Below are positions 1 through 11,253 of a DNA stretch of 64,000 nt, one piece after another; within the stretch, counting starts at the first letter, position 1, and each line of letters begins with the position of its first letter. Origin of the DNA: Coenobita brevimanus. Its lineage: Eukaryota; Arthropoda; Malacostraca; Decapoda; Coenobitidae. The notes beneath the pieces were generated by a model, which saw only the letters and a program-made list of their open reading frames with translations, was not told where the DNA came from and did no database searches. Both the position numbers and the translations under genes were made by a program. The stretch spans positions 15,006,510 through 15,070,509 of the forward strand of contig CM064681.1 of the NCBI GenBank assembly GCA_032717465.1. Reading direction: 5' to 3'.

Positions 1-1165
1 GACTTTCTTAAGCTTAGTAAATCTCCAAGAGGTACAAAAGTCGAATTTAAAAAGCCAACATAATTTTTATAATGATCCAAAAACGCCCTTAGCATTAGTA
101 ATGGATGTAGCCTTGGGTTATTTTGAAATGTGAACCCAGGATTCTAGGCTTCAGTTACCCTCCTGCAATCCACTATTCACCTTTTGGGGAATACGGAGGG
201 GGTTGAGGGACGTTTGTATAACCGGGCAGCTCCACACTCCATTTATGTCAGTGCCACCACATGAAGGCATCCTTCTCCTTAGCAGTGAAATAACTAAATC
301 CTTTATTATGATGTTTACAAACATAACCGCATTATTAGAGACTTTACCAGCTCCTGTTTCAGAAATCTGCCACTAGGTTCGCTTCCATCGCCCAACTCTA
401 ATACGGGGTACACACTGAAAAAGTAGCCAGTGCTTAATTTCTTTTAATTTTGACACAAAGTAAAACACCTCAAGACATATTTTACTCATCAAATTACCCA
501 GATGGCATGATATGCTACAAAGAAATTATAATATGGGAGCCCTTTGATTATATATAATGTACAGTATTATAAGTACCATTTTGTAAACTTAGCTTTCGTA
601 AGTTTACTCATCTCTGTAAGCATAACATAGAGACAAAACCTAGGCAATTTTACTAGAACCATCCATAAAGCAAGATAACAGTGATTAAAATATCTGTCAT
701 TCGTTAGCATCCACAAAAGAAAATAGATCTGTGTTGCCGCATATTTAGCAGCACCTTTCGATATGCAGCCCTGCCTGACGTATGACTTTTCCTAACAATT
801 CGGTCCTGTTGGACTTTTTGGTCATCTTAGTAACCAAAGTCTAACACAAATAATTCTTTCAAATGTTTCCCTGGCTCCACTGCACGGTTTAGTACGTTTA
901 CACTTCAGCTCCTTGTACTCTGTTGTGGTTATAGTGTCGTACCCCACTGCCGTTTGTTTAGATTAATATGGCTGATTCACCAACTAAGCAATCGTTCAGT
1001 ACATTATTTTCAGTGCAACTGCTTCCTTCTTTAAAGCATGCTAAAACACACACATCAGAAGTCCTGAAAGTAATCTCCTTTTACAGACTGTACATGATTT
1101 ATTCAATTATATGTAAATAGACACACACTATTTTAGTCCCCAAGCTAAGATTCTCTGAAAGCCTG
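1..1165. other. Unassigned AT-rich stretch, no gene seen
   Basis: No long open frame, terminal repeat or recognisable element fragment was found on either strand. The stretch is AT-rich, with stop codons in all frames. It could be host intergenic or intronic DNA, or old transposon residue beyond recognition by eye. Confidence 0.5.
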
Positions 1166-1516
1166 GGCTGGGATGTTCAAAAGATCGTTGCGAGACGCCG
1201 CTACGATCATCGTAACGCGCTCATAGCGGCCATTTTTGATCGTGAGCTACGACAACCACTAAGGTGTATCTTCTAACGCTCGCGACAACGCTCGTAACTC
1301 ACGATGATGCGATCGTAAAATCCGTTCCGTTCCGTTCCTATTGTTCATAATGCAACTCAGCTGACTGTCACTGGGCCAATCGGAAGAGAGATTTCATAAA
1401 CATTGAAAGATTGTGAGCCAATCATAATAGTTTCAAAATGTAAACAAATACACTTATCCAAGCACGCCATTACATCACTCAAACAACTACGATATTCATC
1501 CCAAGACATATGAGAC

Positions 1517-1693
1517 ATGGCAAGTGACGAGCCCCCACCAAACAAATTCGTCGAGCAAATTTTAACAGATGAGGAGATGGTGGCGCTAATACAGGGTTGG
1601 CTCGACGGACAAACAGTGCTGAAGAACAATCACATCACCTTGGATATAACTATAGTGTCGGTGAAAGATCCACATCATATTAACAAAACATAG
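1517..1693 (+). CDS. Small unassigned open frame inside the Harbinger remnant
   Basis: A 58-codon frame starts MASDEPPPNKFVEQILTDEE and ends at TAG 1691-1693. It is acidic and proline-rich at the start. It lies on the opposite strand to the transposase fragment, in the position where PIF/Harbinger elements can carry a second gene. I cannot recognise a domain. It may be the truncated start of that second gene, captured host sequence or chance. Low confidence that it is expressed. Confidence 0.2.
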   Translation: MASDEPPPNKFVEQILTDEEMVALIQGWLDGQTVLKNNHITLDITIVSVKDPHHINKT

Positions 1694-1804
1694 TGATAAT
1701 TTTGAAAATATCGATATCCAACCTGAGACCCTTTTACTTGAAGAGTCAATACATCATTGGCTTCAGACTGTATCATTACAAATCCCACAGACTTAAACCA
1801 TGTT

Positions 1805-2173
1805 TTAATGAACAGTAAATCTGTCTGCATTTTTATAGGTGTAAGCAGTAGAAACGAAAAATTCCCCATCTTTGCTTACCTCTTGGCATCTTAACTTCCC
1901 TAAAAGATATCCCGTACAACATGTGCCACTCTTAATTATTCTGCTCACACATCCCTGTGTTAAGCCGAATGTGTCTGCCAACACACTCTGAAATGAGTCA
2001 CTTGCATAAAATCTGAATATCATTAACACCTGCAAATGACATGGCACAGCATGGGATCTTCTTGTCGCTGGTCCAACTAGTGGTTCAACTCTTGCACACC
2101 AGTGAAGGAGTTCTTGTCTGGGAAATCTATAATATCTCAACAAATGTTTGTCACTGTAAGCAAATGGATCCAA
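1805..2173 (-). pseudogene. Harbinger (HARBI1-like) transposase, N-terminal fragment
   Basis: The reverse-strand frame encodes 122 residues resembling the N-terminal helix-turn-helix part of Harbinger transposases. It starts with a YRFPRQELLHW-type segment, followed by HLQVLMIFRFYASDSFQSV and then LADTFGLTQGCVSRII. This is the family pattern of a loop, 'LRFYATGSFQ' and 'SQPTVSRII'. The DDE nuclease domain that should follow (starting 'GCIDGTHI' in relatives) is absent, because the frame ends inside a 1.34 kb element. In the animal family the transposase works with a Myb-like partner protein, which was not found here. Non-functional. Confidence 0.75.
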
Positions 2174-2529
2174 TCTGTCTCATTAGTTCCTCTCAAGTCT
2201 CATCGCTCTTCGTAATGCCAGCTCTACCTGTAAAACCACTTGTAACTCCATCTTCGTTCAGAGAAACGGGTAAACAAACTCAGCATCACTTCATACGGTT
2301 TATTTATTAGGGAAACATCCACTATGCAACACTACGATCAGTTTATGGGTGCTTGTCAGAAATCGTAGCACTACCAACAAATATGGCGGATGGAAGATCG
2401 TAAAATTCGTTTGAACATACACCTTAGCGGTTTACGAGCGCGCTGTGTTTATCGTACCCGCTACAATGATTTTAGTGGCCGTTACGAGCTTTCGAACATC
2501 CCACCCCTGGTTATTTTTTCTTTTTTACA

Positions 2530-2533
<4 letters not shown>

Positions 2534-2582
<49 letters not shown>
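2534..2582. repeat. (TA)n microsatellite
   Basis: About 49 bp of uninterrupted TA dinucleotide lies directly 5' of the RTE-like retrotransposon. It is one of several long TA tracts in the window; two others hold Gypsy insertions. Confidence 0.95.
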
Positions 2583-2584
<2 letters not shown>

Positions 2585-5500
2585 GGGGCAAATTCCGACT
2601 GTCACCTCCAGGTCATCTGACCTAGGTGCCCCCTGGGTAACGCTAACGACAGCGGTGGACTGTGACAGGCCTAGCTAGCCGACAGTTACAACAAATATGC
2701 TCGTGAAACTCATGGATCAGCCTCGGAATCTGGACGGACCGATCAATGTCGACCTCGGAAACGTTTAAGGGACATGAACCGGAATACTCAAACAAAAATT
2801 AGAATTGCCACACTTAATGTATGTACTTACACAGACAAAGAAGAAGAACTAATCGAACTAATGAAAGAACGAAAAATAGACCTGATAGGTTTAGCAGAGA
2901 CAAGACATCATGGAAAAGAAAAGGGAAAAGATCTGGGAGGAGGATTTGTATTAATGTATAGTGGTGTGGAAGAAGGAAGAAGGAATCATGGCGTAGCTAT
3001 GATAGTAGGACCAGCTCTATCACCACATGTACAAGAAGTCAAACTTGTAAATGAAAGGTTAATGTACTGTACCTTGAATATAAAAAATATGAAACATATC
3101 ATATACCAGGTCTATGCCCCACAACAAGGACACTCCGAAGATGAAAAACGGGAATATATGGAACTTCTTGAAGATAACTGTGACCTCAGACCAAATCATA
3201 CAACAATACTTATGGGAGACTTCAACGCCCGAGTGGGAAAAGAGAGAGAAGGAATAGAAAATATTATCGGTCCATTTGGTGAAGAAACCAGGAATACTGA
3301 AGGCGAAAATCTGATCGACTTGTGTGTTAGAAATAATCTCAAAATCATGAATGGCTACTTTGAACACAAAGAAGAGCATCAATTCACACGATATAGGTGG
3401 AATACGGTAACTGGACAATTTGACCAAAAATCCATCATAGACTACTTTATAACATCAGATAAACGGATATTTCGCAATGTTAAAGTTCTTCCTGGAGACT
3501 CTTTAAATTCTGACCATAGATTACTTGTCGGGGACCTAACTATAAACAGGAGTAAAGTGAAACAAAAACAGAAGAGAAAGATGATAAATGTTGAACCACT
3601 TAGAAATGAAGTGACAAGGGAAACTTATATGAACAAAATTGATGAACAACTTGAAAATAGGGATGATGAGATCCAAACTTGGATCGAATTAGAAAACATT
3701 ATAAGAAGAATTGCAGAAGAAGAGTTAGGAGTAAAAATGGTAGGAGGAAGCAGAAAACGACATACACCGTGGTGGACGGAAGAAGTTAAGTTGGCAGTGA
3801 AGAATAAAGTGAAGAAATTGAGGAAGTGGCTGAAACATAAAAGCCCAGAGACAAGACTTGAGTATATAGAGGCAAGAAATGAAGCTGAGAACATAAAGAG
3901 ACAAGCAAAAAGAAATGTTTGGAAAGACTTAGGAGAAGCTTTAGAGGAAGATGTCAGAGGAATTAAAAAGAAAATATTTGGACTGGCAAAATCATACCGT
4001 AAAGACAAAACAATGATCTACAACTTGAAAGATGACGATGGTAATATAATCACAGACGAGGACAAAATCAATGAACGATGGCAAAACTACTTTAAAAGAC
4101 TACTAAACAGAGAGACAGTAGATCTTGAGGAGTACAGAGATGGATTGGGTGCAGAGTATGAAGCACAGGACGAAATTGATGACTTAATAACAATGAGAGA
4201 ACTCGAGGACTCTTTGATAAAAATGAAGAACGATAAATCACCAGGCAGCGATGGAATACCTATTGAATTGATCAAGAATGGAAGTAATCGACTAAAAGAA
4301 ACAGTGTTAAGAGTGGTCAATGAAGCATGGGTAAATGGAAAAATTCCACCGGATTGGGGCAAAACCATCATAGTGCCCATATTTAAAGGAAAGGGTGATT
4401 CGGGACTGTGTAATAATTACAGAGGCATATCGCTTATAAACCACATAGCTAAACTCTACGAAAGAATTATAGAGAAAAGAGCAAGATCTATAATTGAAGA
4501 CAGACTAGGAGAAGAGCAGTTTGGGTACAGGAAGGACAGAAGCACGTCGGACCCGGTATTTGTACTCAGAATGGTGATGGAAAAATGCTGGGAGTATAAC
4601 AAGGACCTATATGTTGCCTTTATTGACCTGTCAAAGGCTTTTGACTCAATTCCTAGGAAAAAGCTTTGGAGGTGTCTTGTAGAGGAATATGGAATCACTG
4701 GGAGATTGAAGAGGGCCATTAAGAGTACATATGACCCTCATCAATGTAAGGTTCGAACGGGGTATGAAAAAGATACTTGGTTTGAAGTGGAAACTGGGGT
4801 GAAACAAGGAAGTGTACTATCCCCATTACTGTTTATTGCTTATATGGACATGATAATTAAAAGATTCAAGGAAAGGTTTGGAAATGAAGAGCAAGGGGAT
4901 ATATTGGCCTACGCAGACGACATCGCATGTTGGAGTAATAGCCGGCCACAACTAACAAGAGCTTTGGAGTGCTGGAGGGAATGTTTTGAAGAAGCAGGAG
5001 TAACAATAAACATAAACAAAACAGAAATACTCACTGTGAAAAAGCAAAATGATGACGCGGATGATATAGTAGTTGGGGGCGATCAGGTCAAAGAAGTAGA
5101 ACTTGTAAAATATCTGGGGTGTATTTTCACGAAGGAGGGAGATAAGAATAAGAGAGAGATCACCGAAAGGATAACTAAATATAGCAGATGTGTATGCTCT
5201 CTATATCCAATACTCAAAGACAGATATGTACCACTGGAGGCAAAGAGAACTATATTCCAGTCTATTTTAACACCTATACTCACATACGCATCTGAGAGCT
5301 GGACTCTGACAACCCGAGACTGGAGCAGAGTTCAAGCAGCAGAAATGAGACCACTGAGAGCAATAGTGGACAAAACAAGGAGAGACAGAATCAGGAATGA
5401 AACAATAAGAGAAATGGTTGGAGTAACATCGGTGAGAAAAGTAATCGAAAATTCACAACTGAGATGGCTAGGACATGTTGAGAGGATGGACGAGTCAAGA

Positions 5501-5739
5501 ATAGTGAAGGAGAGATGGAATTGGAGACCTGATGGCAGAAGATCAGTCGGAAGACCTCGGAAAAGATGGAGAGATGGTGTGGAGGAACTGTTGGACAGAC
5601 GAGGTATGGATAACATCGAAGCATTGAGAAATCAAGAGGCCTTTGAGAGAACCAACTGGAGACGGCTGATCCACCTGACAGGCTAAATGCCTACCTGGGA
5701 GCCGAATGAATGAAAGGATGAAAATGAATATATATATAT
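2583..5739 (+). mobile_element. Apparently full-length RTE-like non-LTR retrotransposon
   Basis: A 5' untranslated leader of about 190 bp, beginning GGGGGCAAATTCC next to a (TA)n tract, precedes a single open frame (2774-5686). After the stop, a very short 3' UTR ends in degenerate ATGA-type repeats (GAATGAATGAAAGGATGAAAA) followed by TA repeats. A single endonuclease-RT frame, a short 3' UTR and a tail of short repeats rather than poly(A) are features of RTE-type elements. Target duplications cannot be placed because both ends abut TA repeats. It looks like a young insertion, because the frame is unbroken. Confidence 0.8.
2774..5686 (+). CDS. Endonuclease/reverse transcriptase polyprotein, intact (970 aa)
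   Basis: This encodes the retrotransposition enzyme of a non-LTR element. It nicks chromosomal DNA and copies the element RNA onto the nick by target-primed reverse transcription in the nucleus. Residues about 8-255 form an apurinic-type endonuclease with all expected motifs: TLNV (N15), AETR (E42), YAP (114-116), MGDFNARVG (D149, N151), IIDYF (221-225) and SDH (246-248). The RT spans roughly residues 480-800, with a YRGISLI block, FIDLSKAFD (D618), a GVKQGSVLSP block and YADD (713-716). The C-terminus has the LGHVERM and GRPRKRWRDGV segments typical of many arthropod LINEs. ATG 2774 opens the frame, which has no internal stop over 2.9 kb. Exact clade (RTE or a neighbour) is an inference. Confidence 0.9.
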   Translation: MNRNTQTKIRIATLNVCTYTDKEEELIELMKERKIDLIGLAETRHHGKEKGKDLGGGFVLMYSGVEEGRRNHGVAMIVGPALSPHVQEVKLVNERLMYCTLNIKNMKHIIYQVYAPQQGHSEDEKREYMELLEDNCDLRPNHTTILMGDFNARVGKEREGIENIIGPFGEETRNTEGENLIDLCVRNNLKIMNGYFEHKEEHQFTRYRWNTVTGQFDQKSIIDYFITSDKRIFRNVKVLPGDSLNSDHRLLVGDLTINRSKVKQKQKRKMINVEPLRNEVTRETYMNKIDEQLENRDDEIQTWIELENIIRRIAEEELGVKMVGGSRKRHTPWWTEEVKLAVKNKVKKLRKWLKHKSPETRLEYIEARNEAENIKRQAKRNVWKDLGEALEEDVRGIKKKIFGLAKSYRKDKTMIYNLKDDDGNIITDEDKINERWQNYFKRLLNRETVDLEEYRDGLGAEYEAQDEIDDLITMRELEDSLIKMKNDKSPGSDGIPIELIKNGSNRLKETVLRVVNEAWVNGKIPPDWGKTIIVPIFKGKGDSGLCNNYRGISLINHIAKLYERIIEKRARSIIEDRLGEEQFGYRKDRSTSDPVFVLRMVMEKCWEYNKDLYVAFIDLSKAFDSIPRKKLWRCLVEEYGITGRLKRAIKSTYDPHQCKVRTGYEKDTWFEVETGVKQGSVLSPLLFIAYMDMIIKRFKERFGNEEQGDILAYADDIACWSNSRPQLTRALECWRECFEEAGVTININKTEILTVKKQNDDADDIVVGGDQVKEVELVKYLGCIFTKEGDKNKREITERITKYSRCVCSLYPILKDRYVPLEAKRTIFQSILTPILTYASESWTLTTRDWSRVQAAEMRPLRAIVDKTRRDRIRNETIREMVGVTSVRKVIENSQLRWLGHVERMDESRIVKERWNWRPDGRRSVGRPRKRWRDGVEELLDRRGMDNIEALRNQEAFERTNWRRLIHLTG

Positions 5740-8045
5740 GCACTTGATTGAATAGGAAAAAATATTCCTATAAATAGCAATATTATTATAAACTTAGTAT
5801 TAGGTACAATTTCACAGGTCTTTAAAACCCCACAAAAATATTTAATCAAGGCTGGGCGACACTAGACCACCTGGTGGCAGACCTCTGAAACAGGGTTTGG
5901 TGAAGCCTCTAATTGACAAATTACCTTCAAAGTTCAGATAAGACATTGCATTACCTGAGGCACAAGGGCCCTCCTAGGTGCAAGAGATGAAACACACTTT
6001 CATATCTCATGCCTTGGACATCAGGAAGGAAACTTCTTCACTGGAAGCTTATAGGATTGTCTTATTTAGGAAAGATTTGGTGGTATTGGCAGTGTTTCTT
6101 TTATGAAATGAATGTCAGTGAGTCATGTGGAAGATCAATTAACGTTATAGTTCCTTCAGTACGATAACGTCATTTTAAATTAGGTAATCAGACGACTTCA
6201 TTCGGTGTAGGAAGTATCTTTGTGCTAAGATAAAGGCTATAATAGTATATTCCTACAGCTCCAAAAATCTCTTCAAAGTTGAATAAAATCGTCTGACGGA
6301 GTTGAGAATATGACAGTACGACTACAGACGTCCTTGGGCCAAAGATTTTACAGATCATGCGACATCTCGATCAGCAGTCGATTCCTCTAACTCATAAAAG
6401 TTTGTCTGTGTTATGAGAATGTGATGCATAAATGATCAAATGGTGTGCTGTGGTGCGAGATGAGCCATGAGAGAGAGAGAGTATAGTGATTTGTTTGTGA
6501 GTTGTACTTTGTTATACGTTTCCCTCCGTTAACACTTTCTACATGCTGACGCCATTCTTATTTGTGTTTGTTATCTTTCAACTATTGTACTCAGCTCAGA
6601 GAGTTTTCAGTCTAGAGGTGTTATATACAGCTTTCATCAACCCCTTCAGAACAAGGAAAACCTTTTATAATTAGATTGGCGCGATATCGGCACGATTATT
6701 TGTTTGTTGTGAGGAACCTTTCGAATTGGAGAGCTCAGCAGATGATTTAGTCCCGGCATTAATGGCCATCATTACTAAGTTGAGTAAAATAATTTGTAGG
6801 AAGGTAGAACGTACTATAAACAGATGTCAGTGTTGTAAATGGATTAATTAAAAACCATTTACGAGTATAGTTTTAAAAAATCATATAGGGCAGAACAAAG
6901 GATATAGGACAAAACAGTGGATATGGGGTAAAACAACTGATATAAAGCAAAACAAATGATCTGATAAAGATGTATAACTTTTCTTTCAGTCTGAGGATAC
7001 ATGCTTTAATTTTCATTCGTGCCATCCACGGACAATAATATTCAGCTCTAAGAGACTCTTGAACTGAAGGTATTATGTGATCGTAGGTTTTCACTACCTA
7101 TTGACCGGGAGCCTCTTCAGCAAAACATTCATGTCATCGTTCCATCCTCTTTTGGTCCATCAGGAGGGTATGGACCAGGGCAAGAATACTCCGTCACCCC
7201 ATCCATGAATGACAAAATAATTACTAAACACTAGCCCGCCCTCGAACGTAAACACTTATGGGTCACGTGTAGCTACACTGCTTTAACTGATTAGAACAAC
7301 ACACATCCACACAGTTCTATGGTTACTATCCAATGTGGTAACTGGTTTCCTTAATGATTTGGGACAAAGTTAACTGAAGGCAGCATTATATCAAGCAGGT
7401 GGATGGTTTGCGCCACACCTACCATAACAGTAAAACCAGTTGTATATTATTATGTCATACGAGTACATCGAAATTAAGTACTTTTGTCTGCTCACACAAT
7501 ACATTCAATAATATGAAAATAGTAATGAAACAATAATACCTCTATGTTATTTTGATGAGCTTTGCATAGAAGTTATTAATTATTAGATATGTTAGTACTG
7601 TTTATGTATCAATGCATTTTTGTGTGTATGAGAGAGAGAGAGAGAGAATGCCATCGGAAGGCGCCTGCGGCTGGCAAGCTGCGCAGTAATTACCAGTGAT
7701 ATACATACGAGTATAGTGACGGAGCCTTCACCAACCTCAGAGACAAACAGTCTTTTCCGTGCTGAACAAAATCATATCACTGTACCAGGATGAATCTGAC
7801 TTTCATTCCAAACGCACAAGATTGCCACATTATTCCCCTAAAAATTTTCAGGCATTAAAACAAACAGCATTATTAAACCAGTTGCTCTGACATATACCTA
7901 CAAATATACCTAAATAGAGAAATGATACAAACCTAACGTCCATCAGTGTATGCAGTTTGCTACAAGTGTTAATATCACCATCATAGCAGAACTGCAGTCA
8001 GGTAGTCAGTTTCTGATTCCGTTCCGTTCCGGCGATCCGTGTGTG
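5740..8045. other. Unassigned stretch with minor repeats, no gene seen
   Basis: No convincing coding region was found. It contains short (GA)n runs at about 6471-6482 and 7630-7648 and a four-copy 19 bp tandem repeat at 6883-6958. A short reverse-strand frame at 6873-7094 overlaps the tandem repeat and has no recognisable domain, so I do not call it a gene. Confidence 0.5.
6883..6958. repeat. Four tandem copies of a 19 bp unit
   Basis: The units are ATATAGGGCAGAACAAAGG, ATATAGGACAAAACAGTGG, ATATGGGGTAAAACAACTG and ATATAAAGCAAAACAAATG. All four are exactly 19 bp and share ATAT at the start and the ACAA/AACA core. Divergence between units suggests an old local duplication. Function unknown. 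Confidence 0.85.
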
Positions 8046-8091
8046 TTCTTACCTAATTGTTCTTACCTAATTGTATCTTTACAGGAATGAG

Positions 8092-8692
8092 TCAAGCTCG
8101 TACTGTCCCGTGTCTTAAACCATATTTATCGTACATATCCTTAAATTTGTTAATTGTTTTGGCACACACTATTTCATTCGGTAGTGCATTCCACTGATCA
8201 ATTGCTCTGTTTGGGAAACTAAATTTCCTAACGTCTTTATCACCTCCCTTTTCATGCTGTTTTTTGCAGTGTCCTCTTGCTGATGCATCCCCATAGGTTA
8301 TGTAATCATTTATGTCTATTTTCTCCTTCCCTGATATGCATTTATGTAGCATAATCATGTCACCTCTTTTCCTTCTCTCCTGTAGTGTTGGTAGATTCAG
8401 TTTTTTTTAGCCTTTCTTCGTAGGTTAGATCCCTTAAGCTTGGTACCCATCTTGTAGTGGCCCTTTGAAGTTTTTCAATCTTGTCTATGTGTTTTTTGAG
8501 ATGAGGGCTCCAGACTACTGATGCATACTCCAGGGTTGGTCTGATGAATGATGTTATCTTTCTTAGTATGTCTTCATTTATGTATGTGAACGCTATTCTC
8601 ATACTTGCAAGCAGTGTATACAAGTTCCGTACCTTCTCACTGATGTGGTCAGACGGAGATAGTCTGTTATTGATAATCACACTTAGGTCCAT
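8092..8692 (-). pseudogene. LINE-E RT thumb and C-terminal region remnant
   Basis: The upstream piece (8360-8692) shows FIRPTLEYASVVWSPHLKK and a 'RDLTYEERLKK' block, the usual C-terminal signature of CR1/L2/Rex-type LINE enzymes. After a frame break near 8359 the next piece continues with 'MIMLHKCISG' and 'FSFPNRAIDQWNALPNEIV', again the family end. It belongs to the reverse transcriptase polyprotein and has no independent role. Confidence 0.75.
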
Positions 8693-8771
8693 CTCTCTTT
8701 CTGATGTATGTTGGGTTTTATTTCCTAACTTATAATCCCACTCAGGTCTTTTTCACTGTTACCAAACTTGA

Positions 8772-9634
8772 TTACATGACACTTGTCCACATTGAATTCC
8801 ATTTGCCATGTATTACTCCATTCATGAAGTTTAATTCTTCTCGTAGGTCTTTACAAGAGTCTGTTTGAGTAATTCTCCTTTGTATTTTTGCATCATCTCT
8901 AAACATATTTAGATAGCTTTCATTTTCAGTGTTACTGTCTGTGTCATTTATATACACTAAAACATGATTTGTGCCAGCACTGAGCCCTGTGGCACTCCGC
9001 TAGTCACTTTTCTCCATGATGAGTAATCTCCCCTTAGTACTGTTCTCATTTCTCTTATTATGAGAAAATCTTGCATCCAACAATACAGTTTGCCTCGGAT
9101 TCCTCCTTGATGGTACAGTTTCCATAAAAGTCTTTGGTGTGGTACTCTGTCAAATGCTTTCTTGAAATCTAAATAGATACTGTCCACCCATTCTTCTCTT
9201 TTCTGTAATGTGTCTGTTACTTTGTGAACACACGATTTTCCTTTTCTGAAACCAAACTGTTTTTCTGTTATCATACTGTGCTCTTCTAGATGATTTACCC
9301 AAGCTTTTCTTATAAGCTTTTCTAATACCTTGATTACAACACTGGTTAGTGATACTGGTCGGTAGCTGAGTGGATTTTGTCTATTCCCTTTCTTGAATAA
9401 GGGAACAATGTTTGCTTTCTTTCAAATATCTGGTAGTTTACCTTGTCCCATGGATTTCTTGAAAATTAAAGATAATAGTTTACTTAACTCCTTTGCACAT
9501 TCATGTAGCACCCAACATGAAATTTCATCAGGACCAAATTTTGCTTTTCCTTTGTCTAATTTACTTAACTCCTCCTGTATTTCTTTTTCTGATATTTGTA
9601 TGTCTGATAGTATGTGTGGGCATGAATGTCCCAC
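8772..9634 (-). pseudogene. LINE-E reverse transcriptase core remnant
   Basis: On the reverse strand 9422-9634 carries the N-terminal RT block (LDKGKAKFGPDEIS, then LLSLIFKKSM). The segment 8957-9274 carries QFGFRKGKSC, YLDFKKAFDRV (motif A with its Asp) and SGVPQGSVL. The segment 8772-8957 has the catalytic loop degraded to FRDDAKI in place of the usual FADDTKI. Frameshifts separate the three pieces (about 9275-9421 and 8957). Non-functional. Confidence 0.75.
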
Positions 9635-10105
9635 ATAATCCCTCTCAAAATTATTTTCTTCTGAAAAAACTGATTGGAAATTCTTATTTAGTGCTTCATA
9701 AATATCCTTCTCTTGCGTATAGGTGTTTCCCTCGTCCGTAATCGATTGTATTTTATCTTTTACTTTGGTTTTGCTTCTGATGTAGCTGTAAAATAGCTTC
9801 GGTTGATCACTACTTTCATTTATGATATCCTCCTCAAACTGTTTTTGGGCTTCACTCCTTATTCATGTATAATCGTTTCTTGCCTGTTTATAGTTGTTAT
9901 ATGCCCTTTCACTATTATATCTTCTGTATCTATTCCACAACAAATCTCTTTTTTTTTTTTTACATTCTGTGTTGAACCATTTCTTTAATTTCTTTTCTGC
10001 TTCTTTGTGCCGTGGGATGTACTTCTATTTAAATCTTGTCCTCTAAGCTCCTTTCCCCAATTAGTTTCTAAGAAGTACTTCTTTAGGTCATGATAGTTTC
10101 CCTTT

Positions 10106-10468
10106 TTATAGTTTAAGCTCTTTGTAACTTTCACTGCTGTTAACTATGTCATATGCAATCCTGAAGTTGCAATTTAGTACTGCATGGACACTTTTGCTGA
10201 ATGGAGGGTGATATATTAAATTGTCAGTATCGTTTTCTTGCCTAGTAAATATAAGATCTAGCATCGAGAGTACATCGAGTCCTCTTTTTCTGGTGCTTTC
10301 CCTTACATGTTGCGTTAGGAAAAACTCCTGCACGAGATCCAGGAGCTTTTGGTCCCAACAGCTTTCTTGGCTTATTATATCTAGAGTATTCCAATTTATA
10401 TTTGTATTTAAAATCTCCAGTTAGTACAATTCTTTCAGATTTCCATTCTATGTACAGTAGTAATGCTC
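10106..10468 (-). pseudogene. LINE-E endonuclease, C-terminal part (downstream of the MITE insertion)
   Basis: Reverse-strand frames read KSERIVLTGDFKY (usually LTGDFN; the Asn is replaced) and later LDLIFTRQEND, the endonuclease block before the final SDH. The frame is broken near 10330-10350. The start of this piece abuts the TTAA duplication at 10469-10472. The continuation of the same protein is found on the other side of the MITE, beginning at 11254. Confidence 0.7.
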
Positions 10469-10472
10469 TTAA

Positions 10473-11249
10473 CCCGCGGCGTCCCATCAGCGTGAATTAA
10501 CGTCCACATGTCTTGTCACTGCCAATCCCGTTAACGTACATAAACGCGAATCAATTGCAAGATCCCTAATCTGCACAATTTTCAATTTTCATGAGTGATT
10601 TTTGGTACGTATACATGGGACACCTTCCTCTACAAGATGCCAGGCAGGGACAGTGCCTTACCCCGCATGACCTCCCTCCTCCTCCTGCACGCCATTGTCT
10701 CAGCAATTCACCTGTTACCAGTGACCTGGCCAGTGAAGCTATATCATGCCACGGTACAAAATTCAGGGCCAGAGTGATTCCCCAATCGATGACAATGTGG
10801 AGGACAAACTTTACTTAGCATTAGAGGAAGAAACAGTCAGAAATGATGATCAGGTAATGTTGCCAAAAAAGGTCAGGTATTTTGATGTGTTCCATGAGTG
10901 AAACAATGCTTATATTGCCTATTTTACTGTGTAAAAACCAATATTCTCTTGTACTGCATATAAATTCTTACCAAATAAATAAATAAGTACCGTTTATGAG
11001 TGGTGTGGAATGGTTACACTCCCATAGAACTCGTTTTCTTTGGAGCTAGCCTGATAGAAAACACAGTAAGGTGAGGAGGTACTGCTACCTGTATCGAGTA
11101 TTTTAAACCTCAGGTGAGCGATTTCTCTATGATTTTTCGATGTTTCTCACCAAAAGCGGAGGTTTGAGCCAAAAAAAAAAAAAAAAAAATCCAGAAATGG
11201 TCGGGATTGGGGGGAGTCAGTGGTGGAAAAGTGGCTGGGATGGGGCGGG
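10473..11249. mobile_element. piggyBac-type MITE, copy a (777 bp)
   Basis: TTAA at 10469-10472 and 11250-11253 flanks the element, the exact target duplication of piggyBac transposons. The ends are CCCGCGGCGTCCC and, complemented from the right, CCCGCCCCATCCC. They match the ends of the full-length piggyBac at 38531-42411 over roughly 100 bp each by eye. The interior includes a remnant of the transposase N-terminus around 10747-10855 and a poly(A) run at about 11169-11190. The near-identical layout at 62740-63509 shows this is a multi-copy deletion derivative. It inserted cleanly into LINE-E. Confidence 0.9.
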
Positions 11250-11253
11250 TTAA

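Larger units (their letters stand above)
1166..2506 (-). mobile_element. PIF/Harbinger-like DNA transposon remnant with terminal inverted repeats
   Basis: The left end reads GGCTGGGATGTTCAAAAGAT. The complement of the right end reads GGGTGGGATGTTCGAAAGCT, so about 24 bp of imperfect inverted repeat is visible. The trinucleotide CTG flanks both ends (1163-1165 and 2507-2509), matching the 3 bp target duplication of PIF/Harbinger elements, although their usual target is TWA. The interior contains a reverse-strand Harbinger-type transposase N-terminus. At 1.34 kb it is too short for a complete autonomous element, so it is probably an internally deleted copy. Confidence 0.7.

Noticed and set aside
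3059..4008. Reverse frames of 122 and 127 codons
   Set aside because: Shadows of the intact RTE-like frame on the forward strand.
6883..6958. CRISPR-like array
   Set aside because: The 19 bp units are contiguous with no spacers, and this is animal DNA.
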